Assembly (NCBI RefSeq): GCF_018500185.1
Contig: NZ_JAHBGI010000011.1
Coordinates: 1 to 64,000, forward strand
DNA length: 64,000 nt
From: Litoribacter ruber
Lineage (GTDB): Bacteria > Bacteroidota > Bacteroidia > Cytophagales > Cyclobacteriaceae
Direction of reading: 5' to 3'
In this document: positions 52,702 to 61,235 of the stretch, in pieces
How the letters are laid out: the number at the start of each line of letters is the position of its first letter
How positions within the stretch are numbered: position 1 is the stretch's first letter
Position numbers and translations under genes: made by a program
Notes under the pieces: model-generated
Databases searched by the model: none
The model's input: only the letters and a program-made list of their open reading frames with translations
What the model was told of the DNA's origin: nothing

Positions 52702-54258
52702 TTATCTCACCATGATATATTCATACGAGGACTGCAGTCCCAGCGGGTATCCCACAGCCCAGTAGCCAAGCAGGAAGATTGTCCAGACGATAAGTAGAAC
52801 CACTGAATATGGGATCATTATCGATACGAGGGTTCCGATACCAGTGGACTTGACATAACGCTGGCAGAAGACCACCACCAATGGGAAATAAGGCAACAGA
52901 GGTGTGATGATATTCGAGACGGAATCCCCAACACGATAGGCGGCTTGAGTTAAATCTGGAGAAATACCCAACTGCATCAGCATCGGAACAAATATGGGGC
53001 TAATCAGCGCCCATTTAGCGGAAGCCGAGCCCACCAAAAGGTTCACAAATGCAGTCAGAAATACGATTCCCACTATGGTAACCTGACCAGGCAAATTCAT
53101 GCTTTCTAAGAAATTAGCTCCTTTTAAGGCTGTCATCGCGCCGATATTTGACTTCGCAAAGGCATCTATAAATAAAGCGCAGAAAAATGCCATCACGATA
53201 TAGTGGGCCATACTTCCCATGGCTTTGCTCATGGAGGCTATGGCGTCTTTCATTTCCTTATAAGTACCGGAAGCGAACCCATACACAAGCCCTGGCAACC
53301 AGAAAAGGAAGAAAATCAAGGGCACGATAGATTTCATCAGTGGTGCGGCTAGAGAAGTTATTTCTCCATCTGCATCCCTAAGCGCGGAATCCAGTGGATA
53401 AGCCCACACTACCAATCCTGTCAAACCCAAAATCATCACTAGGGAAGCCAGCCAAAAAGCTTTCTTTTCCTTTGAGCCGATTTCTTCCATCTTGGGGGCA
53501 TCGGTCATGTCTTCATCCACTTTGGCTGTTTTATTCAGCCTAGGCTCGATCACCCTATCGGTCAAAAACCAAGCAACCGCCACCACCACAATACTGGATG
53601 AACCGGTGAAAAACCAGTTATTTAATGGGTTTAGGCTAATAGTAGGGTCAATAATTCTTGCTGCTGATTGGGTGAAGCTTTGAATTAAGGGATCTATGCC
53701 TGAAGGAATAAAATTGGCGCTAAAACCACCGGAAACCCCGGCAAAAGCCGCTGCAATTCCCGCCAAGGGGTGACGACCTGCTGCATAAAATATCACGCCT
53801 CCCAAGGGAATTACCAACACATACCCTGCATCAGCAGCGGTATGGCTGACAATGGCCACCAACACCAAAATAGGCGTGAGCAGCATTTGGGGGGTAAAAT
53901 TGAGCAAATATTTAAGCCCTGCATTGATGTAACCCGAATGTTCCGCCACACCAACACCCAACATGGCCACCAACACTACGCCCATAGGAGGGAAGGTGAT
54001 GAACACATTGACCATGTTAGAAAGGAAAGCAGCCAGCTGGGTGCCGGTAAGTAAATTTAAAACTCGAAGTTCTTCGCCTGTTCTGGGGTCGATTTCACCA
54101 AAGTCGATGGGGGCCAACATGGCGGAAAGCACCCAGGTGGCTAGCATTAGAATCAGGAAAAGGATAGCAGGGTCAGGGAGTTTATTGCCTGCATATTCGA
54201 TTACATCTAGAAACCTGTCTAGAAGGGATTTTTGCTTTTTTTCTTGTGTGGGAATCAT
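52702..54258 (-). CDS. AbgT-family transporter
   Basis: 518 residues, about 11-13 spans. The conserved AbgT blocks are visible: VGSASAKWALISPIFVPMLM and YRVGDSVSNIITPLLPYFPL near the C-terminus and HTAADAGYVLVIPLGGVIFY in the N-terminal half. AbgT carries p-aminobenzoyl-glutamate in E. coli, and homologues export sulfonamides. The substrate here is unknown. It follows the LytTR gene by 58 bases on the same strand, which may regulate it. Confidence 0.9.
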   Translation of the reverse strand: MIPTQEKKQKSLLDRFLDVIEYAGNKLPDPAILFLILMLATWVLSAMLAPIDFGEIDPRTGEELRVLNLLTGTQLAAFLSNMVNVFITFPPMGVVLVAMLGVGVAEHSGYINAGLKYLLNFTPQMLLTPILVLVAIVSHTAADAGYVLVIPLGGVIFYAAGRHPLAGIAAAFAGVSGGFSANFIPSGIDPLIQSFTQSAARIIDPTISLNPLNNWFFTGSSSIVVVAVAWFLTDRVIEPRLNKTAKVDEDMTDAPKMEEIGSKEKKAFWLASLVMILGLTGLVVWAYPLDSALRDADGEITSLAAPLMKSIVPLIFFLFWLPGLVYGFASGTYKEMKDAIASMSKAMGSMAHYIVMAFFCALFIDAFAKSNIGAMTALKGANFLESMNLPGQVTIVGIVFLTAFVNLLVGSASAKWALISPIFVPMLMQLGISPDLTQAAYRVGDSVSNIITPLLPYFPLVVVFCQRYVKSTGIGTLVSIMIPYSVVLLIVWTIFLLGYWAVGYPLGLQSSYEYIMVR

Positions 54259-54316
54259 GGGCTTAAATTTGGGAAAACCAAATGTAAGCAGCCCTACTAA
54301 AATATAAAAGGAATCT

Positions 54317-55093
54317 CTATTGATTCACCCACTTCTTGAAAGCAGTTACCTTTTCCCTGCTTACCACAAGCTCTTCATGAAATTGGATTTTGGGGGTAAT
54401 TTTAAGTCTGCTGTTGATGTGTTTTTGAATGGGACCTATAGCATTGATATTGATCAACACACTGCGGTTGATCCTAAAAAATTCTCTCGGATCGAGCACA
54501 TCGGCCTCCAGATCCATGAGTTTTTGGTTGATGGTGAATCTTTCGCCCGTGCCCATTTCGTACAGATAGGTCTGACCGTTATCGGCAAGGAAAAACGCCA
54601 CTTCTGAGGGCATTTTGGCCAAAAAGGAATCCCCGGATTTCACCATAAACCTAGATTTCTGGTTGCTGTTTAGTTGGGGCTCACTCGAGAAGGGACCGGA
54701 TGGGGAACTGCCAGTCTGTATCGAATATAGCACCTGAAACTTTTCAAAGCTCTTTCGGATCCTTTCCTGATCCGCATTCTCATTGATGAAATCCAGGCAA
54801 TTAAGACTTAAAGCCTTTTCGGTGATAAAAGGCTTTGGGGAAGTGAAGATCACCGGAATCCTCATGTCCAGTTTCTCAAATATAAAGGGATGCATATCTG
54901 TCAGGTCATAACTCCCCACAATCAGGTCCACCTTATTGCCCTTTTCTACATAGTTGTAGGCTTCCTCCCAGGAGGCCAATACTTCTACAGTTTTCAAAAA
55001 AGGGTTAACATTCTGGAATTTATGGCTCCATTTATAGCCATCCTCACTCCGGTGTACGATGATGCAATTAATGAACTGGTTTTCTACTCCCAT
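54317..55093 (-). CDS. LytTR DNA-binding regulator with degenerate receiver domain
   Basis: 258 residues. The C-terminal half (about 155-258) is a LytTR domain (VAFFLADNGQTYLYEMGTGE, DPREFFRINRSVLININAI, VSREKVTAFKKWV). The N-terminal half (1-120) folds like a response-regulator receiver but lacks the signature residues: the position of the phosphorylated Asp in VDLIVGSYDL is not a clear Asp and the acidic pair at the N-terminus is replaced (CIIVHRSEDGY). The ISP-style TSPKP near residue 85 keeps the lysine. So it is probably a phosphorylation-independent regulator. It lies between nadC and the AbgT gene. Confidence 0.85.
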   Translation of the reverse strand: MGVENQFINCIIVHRSEDGYKWSHKFQNVNPFLKTVEVLASWEEAYNYVEKGNKVDLIVGSYDLTDMHPFIFEKLDMRIPVIFTSPKPFITEKALSLNCLDFINENADQERIRKSFEKFQVLYSIQTGSSPSGPFSSEPQLNSNQKSRFMVKSGDSFLAKMPSEVAFFLADNGQTYLYEMGTGERFTINQKLMDLEADVLDPREFFRINRSVLININAIGPIQKHINSRLKITPKIQFHEELVVSREKVTAFKKWVNQ

Positions 55094-55125
55094 TTTGCTA
55101 CTCTTGGATAATTTCCGTCCGAAAA

Positions 55126-55983
55126 CTAAACAGCTTTCAGGCTAATATCAAGACTTTTTACATGATGTGTCAAAGCACCCACTGAAATAAAGTCTACGCC
55201 GCATTCTGCGACATCTTTTAGCGTTTCTTCTGTAATTCCACCAGAGGCCTCGGTTTTATATTTTCCACCGATGAGTCTTACAGCCTCCTTCATAGTTGGA
55301 CAATCCATGTTGTCCAACATGATCACATCCACACCCCCAGTTTTCAACACCTGCTTCACTTCATCGAGATTTCGGGTTTCCACCTCAATCTTGAGTTTCA
55401 GCTTATTGGCTTTCAGGTATTCCTGAGTGGCCTTAATGGCTGCGGCTATCCCACCGGCAAAGTCCACATGGTTATCCTTCAGCATGATCATGTCATAAAG
55501 GGCAAACCTATGATTTTGGCCACCCCCGATCGCCACGGCCCATTTTTCCAGCATGCGGAAATTTGGTGTGGTTTTGCGGGTATCCAATAATTTGGTGCGG
55601 GTGTGCTTGATCAGCTGGTTTAGCTTGTACGTTTTGGTGGCAATGGCGCTCATACGCTGCATGCAGTTGAGCACCAGGCGCTCGGTAGTCAAAATCGAGG
55701 CTGCACTTCCAGATACTTTAAGACCTATATCGCCAGCTTTGACTTTGTCGCCATCTTTGAGTAAAAGCTCCACCTGCAAATGTGGATCATAATGCTCAAA
55801 AATCATCTTGGCCAAGTCCAAACCGGCAATGATGCCCTCTTCCTTGATCAATAGCTGGGCGGCACCCTGCACATTTTCAGGCAAGGTGGCCAAAGTAGAG
55901 TGATCACCTGTCCCCACGTCTTCCAGCAGGGCAGATTTGATGAATTTTTGTAAATTATCTTGGGTCAAATACGAATTTTTCAC
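55126..55983 (-). CDS. nadC: Nicotinate-nucleotide pyrophosphorylase (carboxylating)
   Basis: 285 residues from GTG. Signatures are LLEDVGTGDHSTLATLPENV, the LLDTRKTTPNFRMLEKWAV block (PRPP/quinolinate binding), GGGQNHRFALYDMIMLKDNH and VDVIMLDNMDCPTMKEAVRL, with EASGGITEETLKDVAECGVD. It converts quinolinate and PRPP to nicotinic acid mononucleotide in NAD synthesis. It lies 18 bases after the thioesterase and is likely in the same transcript. Confidence 0.96.
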   Translation of the reverse strand: MKNSYLTQDNLQKFIKSALLEDVGTGDHSTLATLPENVQGAAQLLIKEEGIIAGLDLAKMIFEHYDPHLQVELLLKDGDKVKAGDIGLKVSGSAASILTTERLVLNCMQRMSAIATKTYKLNQLIKHTRTKLLDTRKTTPNFRMLEKWAVAIGGGQNHRFALYDMIMLKDNHVDFAGGIAAAIKATQEYLKANKLKLKIEVETRNLDEVKQVLKTGGVDVIMLDNMDCPTMKEAVRLIGGKYKTEASGGITEETLKDVAECGVDFISVGALTHHVKSLDISLKAV

Positions 55984-56001
55984 CCTGCAATATTACTAAT
56001 T

Positions 56002-56466
56002 TTATCGGGAAGAATTGTCACTAAGTGAGGAAATGGGCACTTGCGTCACGATAAGGTTGCTGCTTCCTTTGGCTATGAGCTTGCCTTCCGCATTGGTGAT
56101 TTTGGCTTTCCAGTGGTTCACATTTCGTCCACCCCTCACCAGTTTGGCTTCTACGGTGAGTTTTTCGCCTACATGGGCCGCAGCCAAAAAGTCGATGTTC
56201 AGGTTGATGCTAGTCATCAGGTATTCATTTCCGGTCACGTAGTTGGCCCCGCCGATCACGTCGTCCAACATAAGAGAGGCCACCCCGCCATGCAAGATGT
56301 TGCCGGGATTGCAAAATTCTTCCCTCACGGTGTACTCCATGACCAATAAGCCGTATTCTACCTCTCTGAGGACTCCTTCCAGCCAGTTGCCGGCCTTGGA
56401 AGGGGATTGATTGATGGTGGTACCGATTAGTTTTTTGTAATTTCTGAGAAATATATTGTCTTCCAT
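56002..56466 (-). CDS. PaaI-family thioesterase (hotdog fold)
   Basis: 154 residues. The hotdog active-site helix is NPGNILHGGVASLMLDDVIG (about residues 53-72), followed by beta strands with VGEKLTVEAKLVRGGRNVNH. Such enzymes hydrolyse acyl-CoA thioesters. The gene overlaps the preceding gene by 40 bases, so it is part of a coupled operon. Substrate unknown; it may serve as a general acyl-CoA thioesterase. Confidence 0.88.
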   Translation of the reverse strand: MEDNIFLRNYKKLIGTTINQSPSKAGNWLEGVLREVEYGLLVMEYTVREEFCNPGNILHGGVASLMLDDVIGGANYVTGNEYLMTSINLNIDFLAAAHVGEKLTVEAKLVRGGRNVNHWKAKITNAEGKLIAKGSSNLIVTQVPISSLSDNSSR

Positions 56467-56891
56467 AGGTAAAGGCTGATCAGATTGACGGTATCGAAAA
56501 TTTCATAAATGTTTTTGGGCACAAAAGGGGAGAGGGTAACCTTATAATGCCGGTTTTTGTCCTGCTGGATAATGAGGCTGTACTTATCCTTCAGTTTGAG
56601 AATTTCCTCCGGGAAAAAAACCTGTTGGGGCATTTTGACTGGACTGTTTTTCATTCCAAACTGTTTTTTGACCTTTCCATAGGTTTGGCCAACGATTCTG
56701 TCATTAAAACCCCGCTCCTGAATTTCCAGAGTGGAGTCCTGGAGAAATTTAGGATTAAAGGAATGGATTAAAGTAATGCCGGACTTGATAAAGCGATAGG
56801 TGACCTTACTTCCCACTTCCTTCTGAAAAGGCAGATTGGTCTTGATTTTACAAAAATTCCATAAGTTTTCTATCCGCTTCAATTCCATCAT
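56427..56891 (-). CDS. Hypothetical protein
   Basis: 154 residues, basic and largely beta/helical, without a membrane span or signal peptide. Recognisable stretches are KVTYRFIKSGITLIHSFNPK and PVKMPQQVFFPEEILKLKDK. I do not recognise a family. It overlaps both neighbours (4 bases upstream, 40 bases downstream), so it is translated with the operon. Confidence 0.75.
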   Translation of the reverse strand: MMELKRIENLWNFCKIKTNLPFQKEVGSKVTYRFIKSGITLIHSFNPKFLQDSTLEIQERGFNDRIVGQTYGKVKKQFGMKNSPVKMPQQVFFPEEILKLKDKYSLIIQQDKNRHYKVTLSPFVPKNIYEIFDTVNLISLYLWKTIYFSEITKN

Positions 56892-57490
56892 TTGTTCCTG
56901 TCCTCTTGTTCCAATAATCTAAAATAATCAAATGAGGTGGTTTTAAAAGCATCTCTTTCCTTTCTTTCCACCAAAATGGGCTCCCAGCCATCGGAAGTCT
57001 CTATCTCAAAATGGGCATCCTGAAGCAATAAAGGATAAACCTGATCCACAAACCTGAAATGATCAAACCTGTCACCACCACCAAATTGAATAATGCCCGA
57101 GCTGTCACTTTCATCAAAACTATACTTCAAATTAATCCTGCCATCCAATATTGCCTCGGATGGCTCCAAATAAATATAGGCATCTTCCTTCACCCGATTT
57201 AGAATAATCGAAAGGTTGATCACAGGCCTGCTGTCATCCACCACCCTTTTGGACAACCTGAAAACGTTCATTTTGGCATCGTTGCGGTTTTCTCGGTCAT
57301 AGAAAGGCTGCCGCACATTCATGAAATACAGGCGGCTCGCAGCCGTGATGGAGGTCCTTATTTCTCCTTCCTCCAGTTCCACCGTTTTGGTGTTGAAAAA
57401 TGATAAAGCAAAGACCCAGATCAACGTTCCGATCCCAAAGATTTTGAACAGTTTTATAAGTTCTGGGTCAAATGATTTATCCTTGGACAT
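56888..57490 (-). CDS. Hypothetical membrane-anchored protein
   Basis: 200 residues with one membrane span near residues 15-32 (IFGIGTLIWVFALSFF) and a periplasmic C-terminal domain of about 165 residues rich in beta strands (YIYLEPSEAILDGRINLKYS). No family recognised. It overlaps the decarboxylase gene by 14 bases and the next gene by 4, which implies coupled translation. Confidence 0.75.
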   Translation of the reverse strand: MSKDKSFDPELIKLFKIFGIGTLIWVFALSFFNTKTVELEEGEIRTSITAASRLYFMNVRQPFYDRENRNDAKMNVFRLSKRVVDDSRPVINLSIILNRVKEDAYIYLEPSEAILDGRINLKYSFDESDSSGIIQFGGGDRFDHFRFVDQVYPLLLQDAHFEIETSDGWEPILVERKERDAFKTTSFDYFRLLEQEDRNK

Positions 57491-58904
57491 TTTCCTTTTT
57501 TGGCATCTTTTCTAACAACAACTCCCAGGCATTTTTGATATGGGTTTCTTCCACGTCCGTCTGCCCGATCACCCAGCGGATCACAAATTTTCCGTCAAGC
57601 TTTGTATGTGTAAAAAATGCAAGGCCGGTTTGGTTCACTTCAGCCATCCATTTTTCATTGAGCTGATTGAGTTTTTCAGTTGACAAACCAGTTTCCACAA
57701 ACCTAAAGCAAATGGTATTTAAAGGTACAGGTGCCAAAATTTCAAGGTTTGGATGCCTTTCAATCCATTCTACGGCCTTCTTGGTAAGCTTAAGATGGTG
57801 GCGCAACTTTTTCCTCAGGCCATTTAACCCATAATGGCGGATGACAAACCAAAGTTTCAGCGCCCGAAACCTTCTTCCCAGTTGAATACCCCAATCCCGG
57901 TAATTGTTGACCTGCTCATCCAGTTGTGTCCGTAGATATTCGGGAGTGAGGCTGAAGGTTTTGATCAGGTGTTGGGGCTCTTTTAGAAAAAGAACAGAGC
58001 AGTCAAAGTTGGTGAACATCCATTTATGAGGGTTAAAGACATAACTATCAGCTTTTTCATGCCCTTCATTCATCCATCGAAATTCAGGTAAAAGCAAGGC
58101 TGTACCTGCAAAAGCCGCGTCTATATGGTGCCAAATACTGTATTTTTGGCATATCTCACCAATTTTATCGATCGGATCAATGGCTGTGGAACTGGTAGTC
58201 CCTAAAGCAGAAACCACGCAGAGAGGGATGTAACCCTTCTCAACATCGGCTTGAATGGCTTTTTCCAAAAGCTCCGGTATTAAAGCATAATTATCATCCA
58301 CCCTTATTCTAATCAGATTGACCTGACCGATCCCGGCAATCCTTAATGCTTTATCAATTGAGGAATGAACATGTTCTGAGCTATAAACCCTGAATTTTGC
58401 AAAACCTTCAAAACCTAATTGGTTGATTCTATAGCCGGTAACCCTCTCTCTGGCAGCAAGAATCGCACTAAGCGTGGCAGTACTGGCCGTGTCATGAATC
58501 ACACCTTTCCACGTGGAACATATGCCTTTTGCATCCCTCAACCAATCTAAAACCCGCTCCTCTAATTCAGTTGCGGCAGGGGAGGTGAGCCAAGACATAC
58601 ACTGGGCACCCAAAGTAGACATCAGCATTTCGGCCAATATCGACGGCTCGGAATTGTTGGCCGGAAAGTAGCCGAAAAAGGATGGATGTTGCCAATGAGT
58701 CATACCCGGCAGGATGACATCTTTGAAATCAGCAAATATGCGGTCAAAATCTTCACCCTCCTCTGGAGCGGAGGAAGGCAATTGCTTTAAAATTTCACCA
58801 GGCTCTATTTTAGGTGTAACTGGATACTTTCCTTTGTTTTCCAAATAATCCGCCATCCAATCAACCATCTCATGGGCTCGCTTTCTGAATTCCTCTTTAT
58901 CCAT
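57477..58904 (-). CDS. PLP-dependent decarboxylase (aromatic amino-acid decarboxylase group)
   Basis: 475 residues from MDKEEFRKRAHEMVDWMADY; a TTG two codons earlier is possible. Group II decarboxylase signatures are HWQHPSFFGYFPANNSEPSI near residue 75, STASTATLSAILAARERVTG, WHHIDAAFAGTALLLPEFR and the PLP lysine in SYVFNPHKWMFTNFDCS (about residue 300). This is the fold of aromatic-L-amino-acid and tyrosine decarboxylases; the substrate may be an aromatic amino acid. It starts 2 bases after the SDR stop. Confidence 0.92.
   Translation of the reverse strand: MDKEEFRKRAHEMVDWMADYLENKGKYPVTPKIEPGEILKQLPSSAPEEGEDFDRIFADFKDVILPGMTHWQHPSFFGYFPANNSEPSILAEMLMSTLGAQCMSWLTSPAATELEERVLDWLRDAKGICSTWKGVIHDTASTATLSAILAARERVTGYRINQLGFEGFAKFRVYSSEHVHSSIDKALRIAGIGQVNLIRIRVDDNYALIPELLEKAIQADVEKGYIPLCVVSALGTTSSTAIDPIDKIGEICQKYSIWHHIDAAFAGTALLLPEFRWMNEGHEKADSYVFNPHKWMFTNFDCSVLFLKEPQHLIKTFSLTPEYLRTQLDEQVNNYRDWGIQLGRRFRALKLWFVIRHYGLNGLRKKLRHHLKLTKKAVEWIERHPNLEILAPVPLNTICFRFVETGLSTEKLNQLNEKWMAEVNQTGLAFFTHTKLDGKFVIRWVIGQTDVEETHIKNAWELLLEKMPKKENVQG
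58505..58520 (+). other. Degenerate parS-like palindrome within the decarboxylase gene
   Basis: CTTTCCACGTGGAACA matches TGTTCCACGTGGAACA at 14 of 16 positions. It lies inside a coding sequence and 4.4 kb from the strong cluster, so it could be chance. Confidence 0.3.
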
Positions 58905-58906
58905 AT

Positions 58907-59665
58907 TCAATGTACGTAAGATCCGGCATTCATATCGATAGTACAGCCTGTAGAATGGTCAGCTAATCCAGAACAAAGCAAGGTTACCATCGGTGCAATA
59001 TCCTTAGGTTCAGTGAGTTGTGACAGAGCAATATCGTTTAAAGCGAAATCCTCACCATATTGATCCATAAAATCCTGAGCCATATCGGTTTTGGTAAAGC
59101 CAGGGGCTATAATGAAAGCCTTGATTCCTTCTTTTCCGTAATATCGGGCAAGAGATCGTGTAAAACTTACAATAGCGGCTTTGGAAGCGGCATAGGCCAA
59201 ATAATCAGGGGTGTCACCCCTAAATGCAGCCCTGGAGGAAATGTTTACAATACGCCCATTCTTGTTATTTCTGGCATGCTCGACAAACTCCTTACTGATA
59301 ATTGCCAGTGCATTGATATTGACATCCATGGTTTTGAGCCATGAGCTGGTCCAATCGATGGCTGGGGCATTGTCAGGCGTAGAAATGGCAATGCCCGCAT
59401 TGTTAACCACCGCATCAATCTTTCCGTAGGTTTCCACCAAAACCGGTATCCAACCCATTACTGCATCCAGATCCGAAAGATCACAAGCTACGGGGTGGGA
59501 GGGGTTTGGAAGGCTTTTCTGCAACTCCAAAACATCCTTCTCACTATTATTATAATGCAGAAGTACTTCCGCACCAGATGCCGATAATTGTTGGGCTATA
59601 GCCTTCCCAATTCCCCGGGAAGCCCCCGTGACGAGAATTCTATGGCCTGAAAGGTTTATATGCAT
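58907..59665 (-). CDS. Short-chain dehydrogenase/reductase
   Basis: 252 residues. The NAD(P)-binding glycine motif is VTGASRGIGKAIAQQL (about residues 12-27), the NNAGIA motif is near 92, and the catalytic Tyr/Lys are in YLAYAASKAAIVSF near residue 155. It is similar to 3-oxoacyl-ACP reductase-type SDRs. It is the promoter-proximal gene of the operon running into the PLP decarboxylase. Confidence 0.93.
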   Translation of the reverse strand: MHINLSGHRILVTGASRGIGKAIAQQLSASGAEVLLHYNNSEKDVLELQKSLPNPSHPVACDLSDLDAVMGWIPVLVETYGKIDAVVNNAGIAISTPDNAPAIDWTSSWLKTMDVNINALAIISKEFVEHARNNKNGRIVNISSRAAFRGDTPDYLAYAASKAAIVSFTRSLARYYGKEGIKAFIIAPGFTKTDMAQDFMDQYGEDFALNDIALSQLTEPKDIAPMVTLLCSGLADHSTGCTIDMNAGSYVH

Positions 59666-59738
59666 AATTGAATCAATTCAAGTTAAGTAAGCAATTTAAA
59701 AAGCCTTGGGAAATAAAGCCATGCCGACGGTATAAAGT

Positions 59739-60434
59739 TTAGACAGTTCCCGCTGCTATCACGGCCAGATCAACTTTTTTAACTCCGGCAGCCAAGAGTG
59801 CATTGGCACAAGCGGCGAGTGTGGCCCCGGTGGTCATCACATCATCGACCAACAATACGTATTTGCCTTCTAGCTCTTTACCATCAAATTGAAAAACATC
59901 CTTAACATTTTCCCACCGTTCCATCCTGGATTTCTTAGTTTGTGTTTGAGTGAATTTGGTCCTTTGCAATCCCTCATGTACGGGCACTGCCAAAGCAGCA
60001 GAAATCCCCATGGCGAATTTGGCACTTTGGTTATATCCCCGCCTGCGCAACTTAGCTGGGTGCAGAGGCACAGCGATAATGAAATCCCAATTGACATCAA
60101 ACTCAGCCTGAATCAGCTTCTGCCCATACAATTTTCCCAAAACCACTCCCAATTGTGGTTTATTCTTGTATTTGAGCTGGTGGAGAAGCTTTTGACTTAA
60201 GCCGTTTTTGGAAAATCTAAGGAAGGCAAGAACCCTATCCGCCTTGGTAAGACCAAGCAATTTGACTGTCAGGTCATTTTCTTTCGGCCGCAGGTGGTAA
60301 GAGGTGATGGGAAGGGAAGCTTCGCATTTTCGGCAAAGCTGAAATTCGAAAGCATACAGGCTTGTTTTACAGCCACAACAGGTATGGGGAAACACCAGGG
60401 CCAAAAAATCCTCCAAAAAATTGAAACGCATCAT
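59739..60434 (-). CDS. ComF-family protein
   Basis: 231 residues. The N-terminal zinc-ribbon-like cysteines are CCGCKTSLYAFEFQLCRKC, and the C-terminal phosphoribosyltransferase-like motif is VLLVDDVMTTGATLAACANA. ComF-family proteins take part in natural transformation in other bacteria; no other competence gene is seen nearby. It is divergent from the AhpD-like gene. Confidence 0.93.
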   Translation of the reverse strand: MMRFNFLEDFLALVFPHTCCGCKTSLYAFEFQLCRKCEASLPITSYHLRPKENDLTVKLLGLTKADRVLAFLRFSKNGLSQKLLHQLKYKNKPQLGVVLGKLYGQKLIQAEFDVNWDFIIAVPLHPAKLRRRGYNQSAKFAMGISAALAVPVHEGLQRTKFTQTQTKKSRMERWENVKDVFQFDGKELEGKYVLLVDDVMTTGATLAACANALLAAGVKKVDLAVIAAGTV

Positions 60435-60511
60435 GAAAAAGGCTTGTTTGTTCTGAATGACAGGAAAATACCTGTTATATTTACCGGTTAATCTAAAAGT
60501 TAAGGAAATTA

Positions 60512-60862
60512 ATGAATTTAAGAGAAGAATTCAATGCTTATAGAACCAAGATGAATGAAAAAATCTTGGCTGAGGACAACAAAGTCATCAAGCGTTTTTT
60601 CAATCTGGACACCAATGCCTATGCGGAAGGTGCCTTGGATGTAAAAACCAAGGAAATGCTAGGCCTTTCCAGTTCCATGGTGCTCAGATGTGATGACTGC
60701 ATAAAGTATCATTTGGAAAAATGTTTTGACGCAGGAGTGACCAAAGCACAGGTATTTGAGGTCTTTTCGGTTTCCATGATCGTTGGCGGATCTATCGTGA
60801 TCCCTCATTTGAGAAGGGCAGTTGAATTTTGGGAGGAGCTAGAAAACCAGACAAATGATTAA
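60512..60862 (+). CDS. AhpD-like carboxymuconolactone decarboxylase family protein
   Basis: 116 residues. The CxxC-H redox motif is in MVLRCDDCIKYHLEKCFDAG (Cys, Cys and His spaced as in AhpD), preceded by LDVKTKEMLGLSSSM. AhpD-like proteins act as thiol peroxidase partners or peroxidases. Its stop overlaps the next start by 8 bases. Confidence 0.88.
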   Translation: MNLREEFNAYRTKMNEKILAEDNKVIKRFFNLDTNAYAEGALDVKTKEMLGLSSSMVLRCDDCIKYHLEKCFDAGVTKAQVFEVFSVSMIVGGSIVIPHLRRAVEFWEELENQTND

Positions 60863-61217
60863 AAAGGATTATGACCTTGAAGTAAGGTGGGGCAAATTGC
60901 TAAACGGATTGAAAGATCTGATTGGGAAAAAGCCCGCCGATCTCAATGGAGTACTGTTTTTGATAGGAGTACAGGAATTGGGACAGGGTCTGAGAACCTT
61001 TTCCAAGGAGCAAAAACAGGATCTGATACATATAGGCATATGCAAGGTATTAAGCTTGGGCGGCTTTTATGAATTGGATTATATCGATCAAGACGGTTGG
61101 CCACATTGGAAATTGGTCAATAAATTGCCCCACTTTGACATATTGGATCAAGAAAAGTTGTTGAAGATCCACGTAATTGAATATTTTGAAATCGAATTTG
61201 ATATAGAAATCAAATAA
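60855..61217 (+). CDS. Hypothetical cytoplasmic protein
   Basis: 120 residues, soluble, no signal or span. Noteworthy stretches are KKPADLNGVLFLIGVQELGQ and YELDYIDQDGWPHWKLVNKL. I do not recognise a named family, though proteins of this look seem conserved in Bacteroidota. It overlaps the AhpD-like gene by 8 bases and precedes exonuclease III by 18, so the three are likely one transcript. Confidence 0.8.
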   Translation: MIKKDYDLEVRWGKLLNGLKDLIGKKPADLNGVLFLIGVQELGQGLRTFSKEQKQDLIHIGICKVLSLGGFYELDYIDQDGWPHWKLVNKLPHFDILDQEKLLKIHVIEYFEIEFDIEIK

Positions 61218-61235
61218 TTAATTCACCACAAGAGA

